Assembly (NCBI RefSeq): GCF_029525575.1
Contig: NZ_JAPDIA010000007.1
Coordinates: forward strand, 496,001 to 560,000
Source: Cohnella rhizosphaerae
GTDB lineage: Bacteria; Bacillota; Bacilli; Paenibacillales; Paenibacillaceae
DNA length: 64,000 nt
Direction: 5' to 3'
In this document: in pieces, positions 35,088 through 45,801 of the stretch
Layout: each line of letters starts with the position of its first letter
Numbering within the stretch: the stretch's first letter is position 1
The notes under the pieces: model-generated
Database searches by the model: none
The model's input: only the letters and a program-made list of their open reading frames with translations
Told to the model about the DNA's origin: nothing
Position numbers and translations under genes: made by a program

Positions 35088-36825
35088 TCAAGAGCCCGGC
35101 TCCGCCCAGGGCAGCCGGATGCGGACGAGCGTGCCGCGCCCCGGCTCGCTCTCGACTTCGAGCCGCGCTCCGGCGCCGAAGTGCGAGCGCAGCCGCTCTT
35201 GAATGTTGGACAGGCCGATGCCGCGCGTCCGTTCGTGTCCGGCGCCGCCGCGCGGCAGCCAGCCGGCCGCCGGCGGCGTCATCCCGAGGCCGTCGTCCTC
35301 CACCTCGAGGCAGAGGTCGGGACCGTCCCGGTAAGCGCGCAGCGTGATCGTGCCGGTGTCCATATCCGCGGGGACGATGCCGTGGAGGATCGCGTTTTCC
35401 ACGAGCGGCTGCAGCGCCATGCGGGGGACCGGACGGGAGAGCAGCGCTTCGTCGGCTTCCCAGACCAGGCGGAAGCGTCCCGGATAGCGGGTCTGCTGGA
35501 TGACCGCATACTTTTCGACGATGCGCTTCTCATCGGCCAGCGGCGCTCGCACGGCGCCTTCCCCCCGTTTTGATCGTATCCTGAAGGATCGCGATGAGCG
35601 CCTGGGTCACCTCCGCGGCTTCGGCGCTGCGCCCCGCGTGGGACAGGTAAATGACCGTATTGAGCGCGTTGTACAAAAAGTGGGGATTGATCTGCGCCAT
35701 GAGCAAGTCGATCTGCATCTGCCTTTTGTCGGCTTCGCTGCGGACCGAGGCCTGGATCGTCTCCTTCAGGTCGCCGACCATCCGGTTGAAGCCGCCGCCC
35801 AGAATCTCCAGCTCGTCCCCGCTGCGGATGTCGACCGTCGTGCCGAGATCGCCGACGGCGACGCGCTTCATCGCGTTCGTCAGGCGAATGAGCGGGCGGG
35901 TGAGACCCGCGATGATCGGGAGCATGACGACCGTCGACGCGACGATGCCGCAGAGGATGATCAAGATGTAAAAATAGAAAATCCGGTTGATTTTTTCGAA
36001 AAGCGTTTGCTTGGAAAGCAGGGCGGTCTGGCGCCAGCCGTAATTCATGCCGCCGTCCGCGAGCGCGATGCGGCTGGCGTCTTCCGCGTAGTCCGCGTCA
36101 GGCGCGAGCGCGCTCGCCATGAACGCGCGGTCCGCAGCGGGCAGCTCTTCGTTGGAGGCATACAGCAGCGCGCCTTGGCCGGAGTACAGCTCGATCTGCT
36201 CGAAGTCCCGCGCCGTCTGGAGAAAGACGTTGGACAGCTCCGAGTAGGCGACGTCGATGACCAGATAGCTGTCCGCAGACGTATTGATGCCGATCGGCCG
36301 GTATTTGAGCACGTAGCTGACGACCTGGCGCTGCCCGCTGATGTAAAAAAACGAATGCGGCTCGCTGTAGGCGCTTCGTTCGCTGCCCAGCTTGGCGAAC
36401 CAGTCCTGCTTCAGATAGTCGGCGAAGTAATCCTCATAGCCGCTGAAGTTGGAATACGTCTCCCCGCCGGGCGGCACGATCAGCACGTTCAGGATGAAGT
36501 TGCCGAGCGCGACGAATCGGCCCAGCTTCTCCTGGACCGCCTGCTTGCGGAAGTATTCGGACTCGATGCTGTCGCCCGGCTGCGCGTAGATCCGGCTCGC
36601 GATCTCCTCGTCGGACACGATATACTCGGCGGTTTTGGCGACCTGCTCTTGTATTTTGCCCAGCTGAAACGAAATTTGCGCGAGCTTCGTCCGGCTGTCC
36701 TTGATCGATTGATCGCGGATGATATTCCGGGCATAGTCGTAAATAAAGAAGCCGCTCACGGCGAGCGACAACGAGACGACAAGCGCGGCGCTCGCCATAA
36801 TCTTGGTGCGGATCTTCATGCGCAT
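35088..36825 (-). CDS. YesM-type sensor histidine kinase (one frame break)
   Basis: About 578 residues after repair of the C6 run at ~35563, where TIKTGGEGAVRAPLADEK is restored. Layout: N-terminal membrane helix, extracellular sensor (~35-300), second helix, HAMP segment (PLIRLTNAMKRVAVGDLG), His_kinase domain with the phospho-His in QINPHFLYNALNTV, then a HATPase with VENAILHGI, DDGLGMT and GIGLSNIQERL. Such kinases sense an extracellular sugar or its binding protein and phosphorylate a YesN-type regulator, encoded immediately upstream. ATG at 36825 follows AGGTGA by 7 nt. Confidence 0.9.
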
Positions 36826-36832
36826 GCGGCGA

Positions 36833-38374
36833 TCACCTGCGTTTCTCCGTGTATTCGTTCGGATTCATGCCCGTCTGCTTGCGGAATACCTGGCTGAAAT
36901 ACTGGCCGTTGCGATAGCCGACGCGCTCCGCGATCTCGTAGATTTTGAGCGCGCCGTCCGCGAGCAGCCGCTTCGCTTGTTCCATGCGGATCTCGGTCAG
37001 GCGATCGAGCACCGTATGGCCGGTCTCCTCCTTGAAGACGTGGCGAAGATGGTCGCGGCTGATGCCCAGGTGGCCGGCGACCGCATCTGCGCCGATCTCC
37101 GGGTCGGCGTAATGCCGCTCCAGGTACGCGATGGCCGCGCGCACCTTGCGCGAGGCGGCGGGCGCGCCGGCCGCCGCTTCGAGCGCGGCGATCCGGCCGG
37201 CGAACGCGGCCTCGATCGCCGCAAGCGAAGTCCAGCCCGCGGCGTCCGGCGGCTCGGCGGCGTCGGCCAGGCCGAGCTGCGCGCGGCAGCGTGCGATCGC
37301 GGCGGCAAGCTGGCGGCACAGCTCGGCCAGGCCCGAGACGTCCATCGCGGCGCGCGCCTGCGCGAACAGGGCGGGCAGTCCGAGCGCGGCTTCCGCGAAG
37401 CGGCCGTCTTGCAACAGTCCGCGCACCGAGGCAAGCCCCGCGCTCCAGTCGAAGGGGGCGGACGGGGCCGCAGCAGTCGCCTCCGGCAAGGGCTCGTTCA
37501 GCCTGAACAGCTGCCGCGGCCCGTAATAGACGGCGAGCCCGAGCCGTCTCAGGCCTTCGGCGAGTCGGCCGGGCACGGCGCCGCGGTCCGCCAGCCCGTA
37601 GGCGCTTGCGGCCGAGACCGTGCCGCCGGCATGACGCTCCAGCGCGGCGATGGCCTCGGCCGCCCGCGCCTCGGCGGTCTCGCGCAAGCGTCCTTCGCCG
37701 CGGGCGGCCGCGTCTCCGTAGAGGAGCACGAAGTACTCCTCCAGGAAGGGCAGCGCCGCCAGCAGACCGGGCTCGTCCGCAGCCGGCCAGGCGGCCGGGA
37801 GCGGCGGGGGCGCCGGCATCCCCGGCAGCGAGAACGGCGGGCGATCGGGCCGGAGGACGATGAGCTGCCAGCGGTCGAAGCCGTCGCAGCGTCCGTCCGT
37901 GGCCGTTCGCCAGCCGGCGTCGGACAGTTCGCGCCCGCCGAGCCAATCGACGAGCAGCCGGTCCCGCCCGCTGCGCAGCGCCTTGCGGGCTTGAACGATC
38001 TCCTCGCGCAGGCCGCCCAGCTCGCGGCTGAAGGTATCGGCGTCCATCTCGTGCTTGACCCAATAGCTGGCGACGCCGAGCCGAACGGCTTCCTTCGCGT
38101 ATTCGAATTCCTTGTACGAGGTCAGCAGCACGATTTTGAGCGCCGTTCCTTCCGCCAACAGGGTCTTGCTGAGCGCCAGCCCGTCCTGCCCGGGCATGAC
38201 GATGTCCATGATCACGAGGTCCGGGCGATGCTTGCGGGCCAGTTCGGGCACTTGCGCCGGGCGCGTCGCGGTGCAGACGATCTCGTAGCCGAGCGCCTCC
38301 CAGGAGACAAGATGCTTCAGATGGTCGATGGCCAGCACTTCGTCGTCCACGATCATCACTTTGACGGGGTTCAT
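36833..38374 (-). CDS. YesN-type response regulator with AraC DNA-binding domain
   Basis: 513 residues. The receiver domain has the acidic pair in VMIVDDEVL, the phospho-acceptor Asp in LVIMDIVMPGQDG, Thr in VLLTSYKEFEYAKEA and Lys in SYWVKHEM. A long, Ala-rich, poorly conserved middle follows. The C-terminal AraC pair of helix-turn-helices shows DAVAGHLGISRDHLRHVFKE and ERVGYRNGQYFSQVFRKQTG, with MNPNEYTEKRR ending the protein. It precedes the kinase by 7 bp and probably activates the sugar ABC operon downstream. Confidence 0.92.
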   Translation of the reverse strand: MNPVKVMIVDDEVLAIDHLKHLVSWEALGYEIVCTATRPAQVPELARKHRPDLVIMDIVMPGQDGLALSKTLLAEGTALKIVLLTSYKEFEYAKEAVRLGVASYWVKHEMDADTFSRELGGLREEIVQARKALRSGRDRLLVDWLGGRELSDAGWRTATDGRCDGFDRWQLIVLRPDRPPFSLPGMPAPPPLPAAWPAADEPGLLAALPFLEEYFVLLYGDAAARGEGRLRETAEARAAEAIAALERHAGGTVSAASAYGLADRGAVPGRLAEGLRRLGLAVYYGPRQLFRLNEPLPEATAAAPSAPFDWSAGLASVRGLLQDGRFAEAALGLPALFAQARAAMDVSGLAELCRQLAAAIARCRAQLGLADAAEPPDAAGWTSLAAIEAAFAGRIAALEAAAGAPAASRKVRAAIAYLERHYADPEIGADAVAGHLGISRDHLRHVFKEETGHTVLDRLTEIRMEQAKRLLADGALKIYEIAERVGYRNGQYFSQVFRKQTGMNPNEYTEKRR

Positions 38375-38480
38375 TTCGAACGGCTCCTTCCTAGCCTTGC
38401 GTCATCCGAATGGATCGATAGGAGTATCATCCGTTAACGAAGGACGGTTCGTCAATCGGTCCCGTCCATCGCGGCGCGCG

Positions 38481-39080
38481 CTATTCCTTTCCGCAAATTC
38501 CGTAAAAGAACATATGGACCATCCCCTCGAGAAAGCCGTCCTTGTCCTGGCTGCTTTCCGCCATCTCCAACAGCGTTTGATATTGATTCATATACAACCG
38601 GATAAAGGCCAGTACGTGCTCCGTGCTGACGCGCGCCGAGATCTCGCCGGCCGCTTTGCCGTCTTCGACGATGCGGACGGTCCAGGGTATGGTCTTTTCC
38701 TTGTAGACGGTCTCGATATACGCGGCTAATTCTTCGTCGTCCGCCAGCATTCGCTTGATCAGGCCCGGCGGAAAATCGCGATACGAATCTTTTTCCAGCT
38801 GCAAGATATGGGAAAACTGCTCGCGCAGCGAATGCCCTTCGCGCATGTAAGCCTCGAACGCTTCGACGGCGCGGTCCACGTAAGATTTGAACGCGTCCCG
38901 CACCAGCGCCTCCTTGCTGCCGAAGTAGTTGTAGATCGTGACCTGCGATACGCCGGCCCGCTTGGACAGATCGGCGATGCGCAGCTTGCCGGGACCCGCG
39001 TCCCGCAAAATGTCCAGCGTCGCGACGCGGATTTTTTCTTTGATCTGCTGCGCTCTTTTCTCGAACCCGTTCATGCGCAT
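38481..39080 (-). CDS. TetR-family repressor
   Basis: 199 residues. The N-terminal helix-turn-helix reads KLRIADLSKRAGVSQVTIYN followed by YFGSKEALVRDAF. The C-terminal ligand domain is of no specific subgroup I recognise. Two in-frame ATGs (39080 and 39074) lie 4 and 10 nt after AAAGGGAG. It is divergent from an ABC exporter operon, with two matching inverted repeats between them, so it probably represses both. Confidence 0.88.
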   Translation of the reverse strand: MRMNGFEKRAQQIKEKIRVATLDILRDAGPGKLRIADLSKRAGVSQVTIYNYFGSKEALVRDAFKSYVDRAVEAFEAYMREGHSLREQFSHILQLEKDSYRDFPPGLIKRMLADDEELAAYIETVYKEKTIPWTVRIVEDGKAAGEISARVSTEHVLAFIRLYMNQYQTLLEMAESSQDKDGFLEGMVHMFFYGICGKE

Positions 39081-39114
39081 GCCGCTCCCTTTTCCGCAGA
39101 ATCGGACAAAATGG

Positions 39115-39211
39115 TGAAATAAAATAAATAATATATTTCATAAAATCGTTGACGCGGTCATCTTCGGGGTCTAGTATAACATATGAAATATTATTTGATA
39201 AAAATTTCATA
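39115..39211. promoter_or_regulatory. TetR operators and exporter promoter
   Basis: Two inverted repeats with the same half-site: TGAAATA-N12-TATTTCA (39115-39140) and TATGAAAT-N14-ATTTCATA (39182-39211). Between them is a promoter for the exporter, TTGACG (39149-39154), 17 nt, TAGTAT (39172-39177). The second operator lies just downstream of the -10; the first lies over the TetR gene's own leader. Confidence 0.7.
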
Positions 39212-39234
39212 ACTATTCGACTGGAGGCGCAGAT

Positions 39235-40124
39235 ATGCTGACGGTAGAGCATCTGACGAAGACCTTCAACAACGGGAAGGGCATCCGGGACGTGTCCTTC
39301 TCGGTGCGGAGCGGGGGAAGTGTTCGGTTTTTTTGGGACCGAACGGTGCGGGAAAATCGACCACGATCCGGCATATCATGGGCTTTCTGAGGCCGGACCG
39401 CGGACGCGCGACCGTAAACGGCATGGATGCCTGGCTCAGGCAGGGTGAGGCGCAGTCGGGAATCGGTTATTTGCCGGGAGAGATCGCCTTCGTCGAAGGG
39501 ATGACAGGGCGCGAATTCCTCGATTTTCTGTCCGGCATGCAGCGGATGCGGGACGGCGGGAGAAGGGAGCGTCTGATCGAGCGGCTGCAATTCGACGCGA
39601 ACACGCCCATCCGCAAAATGTCCAAGGGAATGAAGCAGAAGGTAGGCATCGTCGCGGCGTTCATGCACGACCCCGAGGTCGTCATCCTGGACGAGCCGAC
39701 GTCGGGACTCGATCCGCTCATGCAGCGGGTGTTCGTCGAGCTCGTGCTGGAGGAAAAGGCGAGAGGCAAGACAATCCTGATGTCCTCGCACAGCTTCCCC
39801 GAGATCGAGCGTACGTGCGACCGTGCGGCGATCATCAAGGACGGCGCGATCGTGACGATCGCGGATATCCGCGAGCTGCAGCGGATGCAGCGCAAGCTGT
39901 TCGAGGTTACCTTCGAGTCCCCGGAAGAAGCGGCGTCCTTCGCGAAGTCCGGTCTCGGCGCGGAGGCGCTCGACGGTGCCCGGGTGCGGGTCGCGGTGAA
40001 GGGGGACTACCGGCGCTTCGCCGAGGAGACGGCCAAGCGCCGCGTCCGCAATATCGATCTTTTCACGCAAAATCTTGAGGACATTTTTATGGAATATTAT
40101 GACCGGAAGGGGACGGAAGCATGA
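39235..40124 (+). CDS. ABC exporter ATPase (two frame breaks)
   Basis: About 295 residues after removing one G (G5 at ~39315) and one T (T7 at ~39330), which restores SGEVFGFLGPNGAGKSTTIR including Walker A. The signature is variant, IRKMSKGMKQKVGIVAA; Walker B is VVILDEPTSGLDPL; the H-loop is LMSSHSFPEIE. It fits the drug/peptide-type ABC-2 exporters. ATG at 39235 has GGAGG 7 nt upstream. It overlaps the permease start. Confidence 0.88.
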
Positions 40125-40931
40125 ACGGCGCGCTGTACAAACAGATGATGCGGGTGAATCTGAGGGGATTCCTGAACTATGCGCTCGGCTCCGCCTTCTA
40201 CATTCTTCTCATGTTCTGGCTGTACCCCGGCATCGCCAAAAATACAACAGCCCTCGACGACATCGTCGCGACGATGCCGGAGGGCGTGGGCAAAGCCTTT
40301 AGCCTGAACGGATTCGACAGCGCCGAAGCGTTCATCTCCGGCGAATATTACGGCCTCATCCTCGTGCTCATTCTCGCCATCGTCAGCGTTCAGCTCTCGA
40401 CGCAGCTCATGGCGCGGATGATCGACCGCGGCTCCATGGCCTATTTGCTGTCCACGCCGACGACGCGGGTTCGGATCGCGCTGACCCAGGCCTGCGTGCT
40501 GGTCTCCGGTCTGCTGCTTATCGTGGGCGCGACGACGCTCGCGGGCTTTGCCGGCAAGGCATGGCTGCTGGGCGATCGATACGCGTTCGACGGCGGCCGC
40601 TTCGTCCTGCTGAACGCGGCAGCTTTCCCTGATGTTCTTCGCCGTCGCCGGCATCGCATTCCTCGTCTCCGCCGCGTCGAGCGACGAGAAGCGGGCGCTT
40701 GCCCTATCGGGCGCGATCGTCTTCGGCTTTTACAGCCTCGACCTGCTGGGCAAGCTCGGCGCCGGCATCGCCTGGATGCGCGACCTCTCGATCTTTTCCC
40801 TTTATCGGCCGGGCGACATCGTCGGCGGCGGGGCGTTCCCCGCGCTCGGCTTCGCGCTGCTCGCCGCGCTCGGGCTCGCCGCGTTCGGCGCGGCCGTGCT
40901 GGTGTTCAAACGGAGGGACCTGCCGCTCTAA
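40121..40931 (+). CDS. ABC-2 type exporter permease (one frame break)
   Basis: About 269 residues. Six hydrophobic segments: ALGSAFYILLMFWLYP, GLILVLILAIVSVQL, CVLVSGLLLIVGATTLAGF, LMFFAVAGIAFLVSAAS, ALALSGAIVFGFYSLDLLG and ALGFALLAALGLAAFGAAVL. A +1 indel near 40622-40630 splits the frame before MFFAVAGIAF. ATG overlaps the ATPase stop (ATGA). With the ATPase it would export an unknown compound, under TetR control. Confidence 0.82.
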
Positions 40932-41014
40932 CCGGCGCTCCGCCATCGTTCCGCCGACCCTCCCCGCCGACCTTCCCCGTCGATCTGCATCCGGCGCTCA
41001 GACGCGCTTAGCGG

Positions 41015-43640
41015 CTACCTTTGGCTGCCGCCATCTGCCGAGGAATCCTGGGAAGCGGGCAGCGTGAACCGGAACAGGGAGCCCGCGCCTTCCTCGCTGC
41101 GGGCCTCGATGCAGCCGCCCATCAGCTCGACGAGACGCTTGCAGATGGCCAGCCCCAGACCTGTGCCGCCGTACTTGCGGTTGATTCCCGGATGAAGCTG
41201 CGAAAAGGATTGGAACAAGCGGTCCAGCTTGTCCGCCGGGATGCCGATCCCCGTGTCCGACACTTCGAACGCGAGCCTATCGGGCGCGAGCTCATCGCCT
41301 GGCGCCGGGTACAGCCTGACGGAGACGCTGCCGGCGTCGGTGAATTTGATCGCGTTGCCCACCAGATTGACGAGCACTTGCCGGATGCGGGCCGCGTCGC
41401 CGCCGAAAGCGGCGGGGACTCCTTCTTCGATGCGCATGTCGAGCGCAATGCCCTTCTCGTCCGCTTTGACCGCGAACAGCTCGCGGACGGATTCGAGCAG
41501 TTGGGCGGGGTCGACGGGCTCGCATTCGAGATCGAGCTTGCCGGCCTCGATCTTGCTGAAGTCGAGGATGTCGTTCAGGATGCGCAGCAGGCTGCGGCTG
41601 CTCTTCATGACGATGTCCGCGTACTCGCGCTGCGTCTCCGAGAGCGGGGTGTCGAGCAGCAGGTCGGTCATGCCCATGATGCCGTTCATCGGCGTCCGCA
41701 GCTCGTGGCTCATGATCGCGAGAAACTCCGACTTGGCATGGTCCGCGCGCTCGGCCGACTCCTTCGCCTTCAGCACCTCGACTTCGCTCGTGATGTCCCG
41801 CCACACGACGACGGCGCCGCGGATCTCGCCGCGGTCGGTGATCGGCGTCACGCGATAATCCGCGAGGAAGCTCGATCCGTCCGTCCGCCAAAACACTTCC
41901 TCTCGCGCCGCGCGCGGCAGACCGTCCTGGATCGTCAGATGAACGGGGGGATTTGCCCTCGGCATAGCGGCTGCCGTCCGCACGCGTATGGTGAACCGAT
42001 TCTTCATAAGGTCGTCCGGCGAACAGCTCCTGCTCGCAGCCCAGCATACGGGCGCCGGGCGGATTCAGAAAGATGCCCCGTCCTTCCCGGTCGACGCCGA
42101 AGATGCCCTCGGATACCGAGCTCAGGATGAGCGCATGCTCGTCGCTGAGCTTCTGGATTTGCTCCAGGTGTCGCTTGCGCTCGGTGATGTCGTAGGCGAT
42201 GCCGAAGACGCCGACGACGCGCTCGTCCACGAAGATCGGCACGTTCGTGACGTTCAAGTCGAGCAGAGAGCCGTTTTTGTGAATGACGACGGCTTCGTAG
42301 TTGTGCGGCTCTCCCTGCGCGGCGCGATTGAAGTTGGCTTGCGTGCGCGGCAGGTCCGGCGGATAAACGAGGTGGACGAACGATCCCGGCATCAGCTCCT
42401 CGCGCGTGTACCCGAGCAGCTTCTCTAAGCCTGCGTTGAGCGAAGTGAAGTTGCCTTCCAGATCGAACGAGTACACGCCCGAGGGGTTGTAGTCGAACAG
42501 CGATTTGTAGCGCTGCTCGCTCTCCCGGAGCTGCGCCTCCATCTGCCTGCGCTCTGTGATGTCCTGCACCGTGCCGAGCAAGCGGTCGACTTCTCCGGTA
42601 TCCGGCCTCACGATCGCTTGGATTCGGGCATGAATCAGGCGCGTATCCCCGTTCGAGGTCAAGATGCGAAAATCCGCCTCGTGAAAGCCGCCCTGAAGCG
42701 CTTTCTGCAAATTCGCCTGAATGCGGTCCCGGTCGCCTGGATGCAGGCAGGCGAAAAAAGCATCGAGGTCGATGCGGTTCCGGTCGATCCGGCCGTCGAA
42801 CATGCGGTGCATCTCGTCGGAGCAAGAGAACCGGCCGCCGGCGATCTCCCAATCCCACGAGCCGATGCGGGCGAGTCGCTGCGCCTCTGCCAGATTTTCC
42901 TCGAACTTCTTGCGCGCAGTGATGTCTCGCCCGATGCCGACGATCTTGTCCAGCTCGCCGCCAGCGGTCCGCAGCACTTCGAACGTTGTCTCGAACCACA
43001 GGTAATTTCCGTCCCGGTGGCGCACCCGGCACTCGAAAACGTCGGCGTCGCGGAAGGTTTGCGATTGTAGATGCCTGATGTCGTCCGGATGATACAGCGC
43101 CATATTGTTGCGGCCGACGAGGTCGTCCGGCTCGTAGCCCAATAACGGCCTGATCGCCGGGGATACGTAGCGGGTGATGCCGTCGGGCGTAGATACGGTG
43201 ATGAGGTCCTGCGCATGATCGAGCACAAGCCGCAGGATCGCCTCCTCGGATAACGCATCGTTCGGCGCGGCCCTGACGATCTCTTCCGCTTGAACCCCGA
43301 TGAACCGGATCACGCCTTCGCTTCGAATCGGGAACAGCTGGAGACGGGCGGCGACGGACGATCCGTCTTTGCGCGTGAAGGTCTCGTTTAACGCAAGGCC
43401 GGGCAGGCCGCCCTCCAGAAGCGGCGCGAGAAGCCTCTCGCGCTCCCCGGCGGCGTCGGCCGCCAACCGCCTATAGGGGATGCCTTGGAGCTCTTCCTCG
43501 CCATAACCGACCATCCTGCAAAAAGACGGGTTGGCGCCGATCCAGACGGACGCGTCTGGGGAGAGGAAAGCCGTGCCGACCGGCGAAAGATCGTACAATC
43601 GTTCGTAAGGCAAGGGCGAGTTCTTGAATGCATTGTCCAA
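41015..43640 (-). CDS. Multi-PAS sensor histidine kinase (one frame break)
   Basis: About 874 residues, no membrane helix seen. Five or six PAS domains follow one another (for example DLSPVGTAFLSPDASVWIGA, ITRYVSPAIRPLLGYEPDDL, SLFDYNPSGVYSFDLEGNFT), each ending in a PAC-type DITERK or DITARK. Then come HisKA with SHELRTPMNGIMGMTDLLLD and HATPase_c with LVNLVGNAIKFTDAG, DTGIGI and GGTGLGLAICKRLVELMGG. A C6 run at ~41948 is one too long; repair joins AEGKSPVHLTIQDG. A TTG start at 43640 has AGGAGG 7 nt upstream. No response regulator is adjacent. It is soluble and probably senses redox state or small ligands. Confidence 0.87.
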
Positions 43641-43853
43641 AGAGGTTCCTCCTCCCGCTCTATATTGAGTTTATCAGGAAGTCCGCCGGAGGCCCAGCGA
43701 TATTGGCGAACGGTGTCCGCGGGCCGCGAAGCCGGGGAGGAACCGTCGATATCGCGGCGAAGCCGCGGTCATATGTCGTCTCGTCTTTCCATAAATATAG
43801 TATACTGGCAGCAGTGGACGAAAGTCCGAACGAAATTAGAGGAGGCCGTGACA

Positions 43854-44219
43854 ATGGGATTTTTGGACAAAGTCAAATCCGGTCTGAACGACGCCGGCAA
43901 CAAAGCCAAGGTTCTGGTCGACGTGAATCGCCTCAAGCTTCAGAACAGCTCGAAGCGCAAAGAGATCGAGGAGATCCAGCAGCAGATCGGTCAGCTGGTA
44001 TTCGAGGCGGCCGTCGGCCGGCGCGTCGAAGCCGGGATCCACGAGCTGCAGCCCAAATACGATCGGATTCTCGCGCTTGAACTGGAGATTCAGGAAAACA
44101 AGGCGCAAATCAACGCCCTTTCCGACGAGAAGGAATGCGTCTGCGGCAAGACGGCTCCGCTCGAGGCGAAGTTCTGCTCCTCCTGCGGCAGAACGTTCGA
44201 CGCGCCTCCGGGCCTGTGA
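43854..44219 (+). CDS. Coiled-coil protein with C-terminal zinc ribbon
   Basis: 121 residues. Residues ~15-90 form a heptad-rich coiled coil (RLKLQNSSKRKEIEEIQQQI). The end holds two Cys pairs, CVCGK and CSSCGR, a zinc-ribbon pattern. The family is widespread in Paenibacillaceae and of unknown function. GAGGAGG lies 8 nt before the ATG. It stands alone with its own terminator. Confidence 0.75.
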   Translation: MGFLDKVKSGLNDAGNKAKVLVDVNRLKLQNSSKRKEIEEIQQQIGQLVFEAAVGRRVEAGIHELQPKYDRILALELEIQENKAQINALSDEKECVCGKTAPLEAKFCSSCGRTFDAPPGL

Positions 44220-44234
44220 GGTAACGGATCGTCC

Positions 44235-44282
44235 GAAAAGCCCGATCGCGAGAGCCAGGCGTCTCTTGCCGACGGGCTTTTC
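44235..44282 (+). terminator. Hairpin terminator after the zinc-ribbon gene
   Basis: GAAAAGCCCG (44235-44244) pairs perfectly with CGGGCTTTTC (44273-44282); the loop is 28 nt and the T4 tract is inside the stem. Confidence 0.65.
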
Positions 44283-44290
44283 AATTGCGG

Positions 44291-44340
44291 TTGACTGAAC
44301 GGACGGCATTGGCTATATTAAAACTAACATCATTAGTTTT
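44291..44340 (+). promoter_or_regulatory. Promoter with adjoining operator for the YrdB-like gene
   Basis: TTGACT (44291-44296), 17 nt, TATATT (44314-44319). A perfect inverted repeat AAAACTAA-catca-TTAGTTTT (44320-44340) starts at the base after the -10. A repressor there would block initiation; which one is unknown. Confidence 0.75.
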
Positions 44341-44361
44341 GATTGGGGAGGCTGACCGCAG

Positions 44362-44719
44362 ATGGAAGCGATAAAGGCGGCGAATCTCGCGCTGCGATTC
44401 GCGCTTGAGCTGGCGATGCTCGCCGCATTGGGCTATTGGGGGGTTCAAGACGGACGCGGCGACAGCGCTTCGCTGGACGCTCGGCATCGGCACGCCTGTT
44501 CTGGCGGCCGTCTTCTGGGGCCTGTTTCTGTCGCCCAAGGCTTCGGTTCCGCTGAACGGCGGTTTGAAGCTGGCGCTCGAACTGGCGGTATTCGGCGCGG
44601 CCTCGGCCGCCCTGCATGCGGCGGGAAGACCGGCAAGCGCAGTCGCGCTGCTCGGCGTCTGGGCCGTCAACCGCATCCTGATCGCGGTTCTGGGACCGGC
44701 GGCCATGAATTTAAAATGA
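44362..44719 (+). CDS. YrdB-like membrane protein, DUF2568 (one frame break)
   Basis: About 118 residues after removing one G from G6 at ~44441, which restores GYWGFKTDAATALRW. Four hydrophobic segments: ALRFALELAMLAALGYWG, WTLGIGTPVLAAVFWGLFL, LKLALELAVFGAASAALHA and AVALLGVWAVNRILIAVLG. The pattern matches small YrdB/DUF2568 proteins of unknown role. GGGGAGG lies 10 nt before the ATG. Confidence 0.75.
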
Positions 44720-44769
44720 AGGGCATGCGAACGAATGCCGCAATGAAGCGAGAGCGGGGGGAGCAGGCG

Positions 44770-45541
44770 ATGCAATTGCTGGCGCACGAAAAGGGACCGC
44801 ACGGAGAGCTGAAGATCTACGATACGACGGAGCTGTACGGCGAACTCGGCAAATTCCGCATCCTGCAATTCGCGGACGGCGCCGTGCAAGGCGCGATCGA
44901 TCTCAGACGGCCCTCGCGCATCGTGCTGGCCTATCAGACGGCGCTGGTCGGCCTTATGGACGCCATGCGCCCGTCCTTCGGGCGGGCGTTCGTCATCGGG
45001 CACGGGGCGGGGACGATCGCGAGGCATTACGGCAGCGACCGGATTCAGGCGGCGGAGATCGATGCCCTGGTCGCGGAATGGAGCCGCGTATACTTCGGCT
45101 GCCGGCATGCGAACGTCGCGATCGGCGACGGCCGCGAGCTGCTCGCCGCGACGGAGCCGGGCAGCTTCGACTACGTCGTCGTAGACGCGTTTACCGCCGA
45201 AGGAACGCCGCCGCATTTGGCGACGCTGGAATTTTACGCGCTGGCGCGGGACCGGCTGCGCGACGGAGGCGCGATGCTGCTGAACGTCATCGGCCGAGGC
45301 AGCGGGGACAAGCGCGTCGCTTCGATGCTGGCGACGCTTCAGGCGGTTTTCCCCTACGCGGCCGCGATGTCTGCCGAGGCGCCGGGCGGAGAGGCGGGGG
45401 GACAATCTGATCCTGGTCGCCGGGTCTCGGGCGCTCGCGCGCGTCGACTGGCCGCCGGGCTGCAAGCCGGTTGCGATCGAGCCGGGATACGTGCGCAGAG
45501 ACCGGTCCGGCAGCGGCGAAGGGCGAAGCATGCCTCGATAA
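44770..45541 (+). CDS. Spermidine synthase-like methyltransferase-fold protein (one frame break)
   Basis: About 256 residues after removing one G from G6 at ~45400. The Rossmann fold is visible: FVIGHGAGTIARHYGS (glycine-rich loop), AAEIDA with the acidic residue after strand 2, IGDGRELL and YVVVDAFTAEGTPPHL. Family members with this reduced form often do not make spermidine, so the activity is open. ATG 44770 is chosen because GGGGGAG lies 6 nt upstream; an earlier ATG at 44716 is possible. The stop is TAA at 45539-45541. Confidence 0.7.
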
Positions 45542-45801
45542 GCGGCGGCGCGAGGCTGACAGCCGACCTTGCCGTATCGTCTCGCGCGGTTCACTCGCTT
45601 CCGTTGGAATTGAGACGCGAGTCCCGTATGAAGGGTTCGATCGTCATGGGAAAAATGGCATACGATTTCTAAAAAATGTGAGCGCGGTTACAGAATTTCA
45701 GCGCCTCGTAAGGTATGATAGAAGCAATCGAACGTACCCGATCCGAATGCCCGCAGACGCGACGCCGGCAGACGGGTGCTCTACATACTGGAGGCTTCAT
45801 C

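Noticed and set aside
41015..43640. Hybrid kinase with receiver domain
   Set aside because: The protein ends after the HATPase domain; no receiver Asp motif follows.
45542..45800. Possible tRNA or structured RNA before the isoprenoid enzyme gene
   Set aside because: A GGTTCGATC-like T-loop fragment is present, but no cloverleaf or acceptor stem could be formed.
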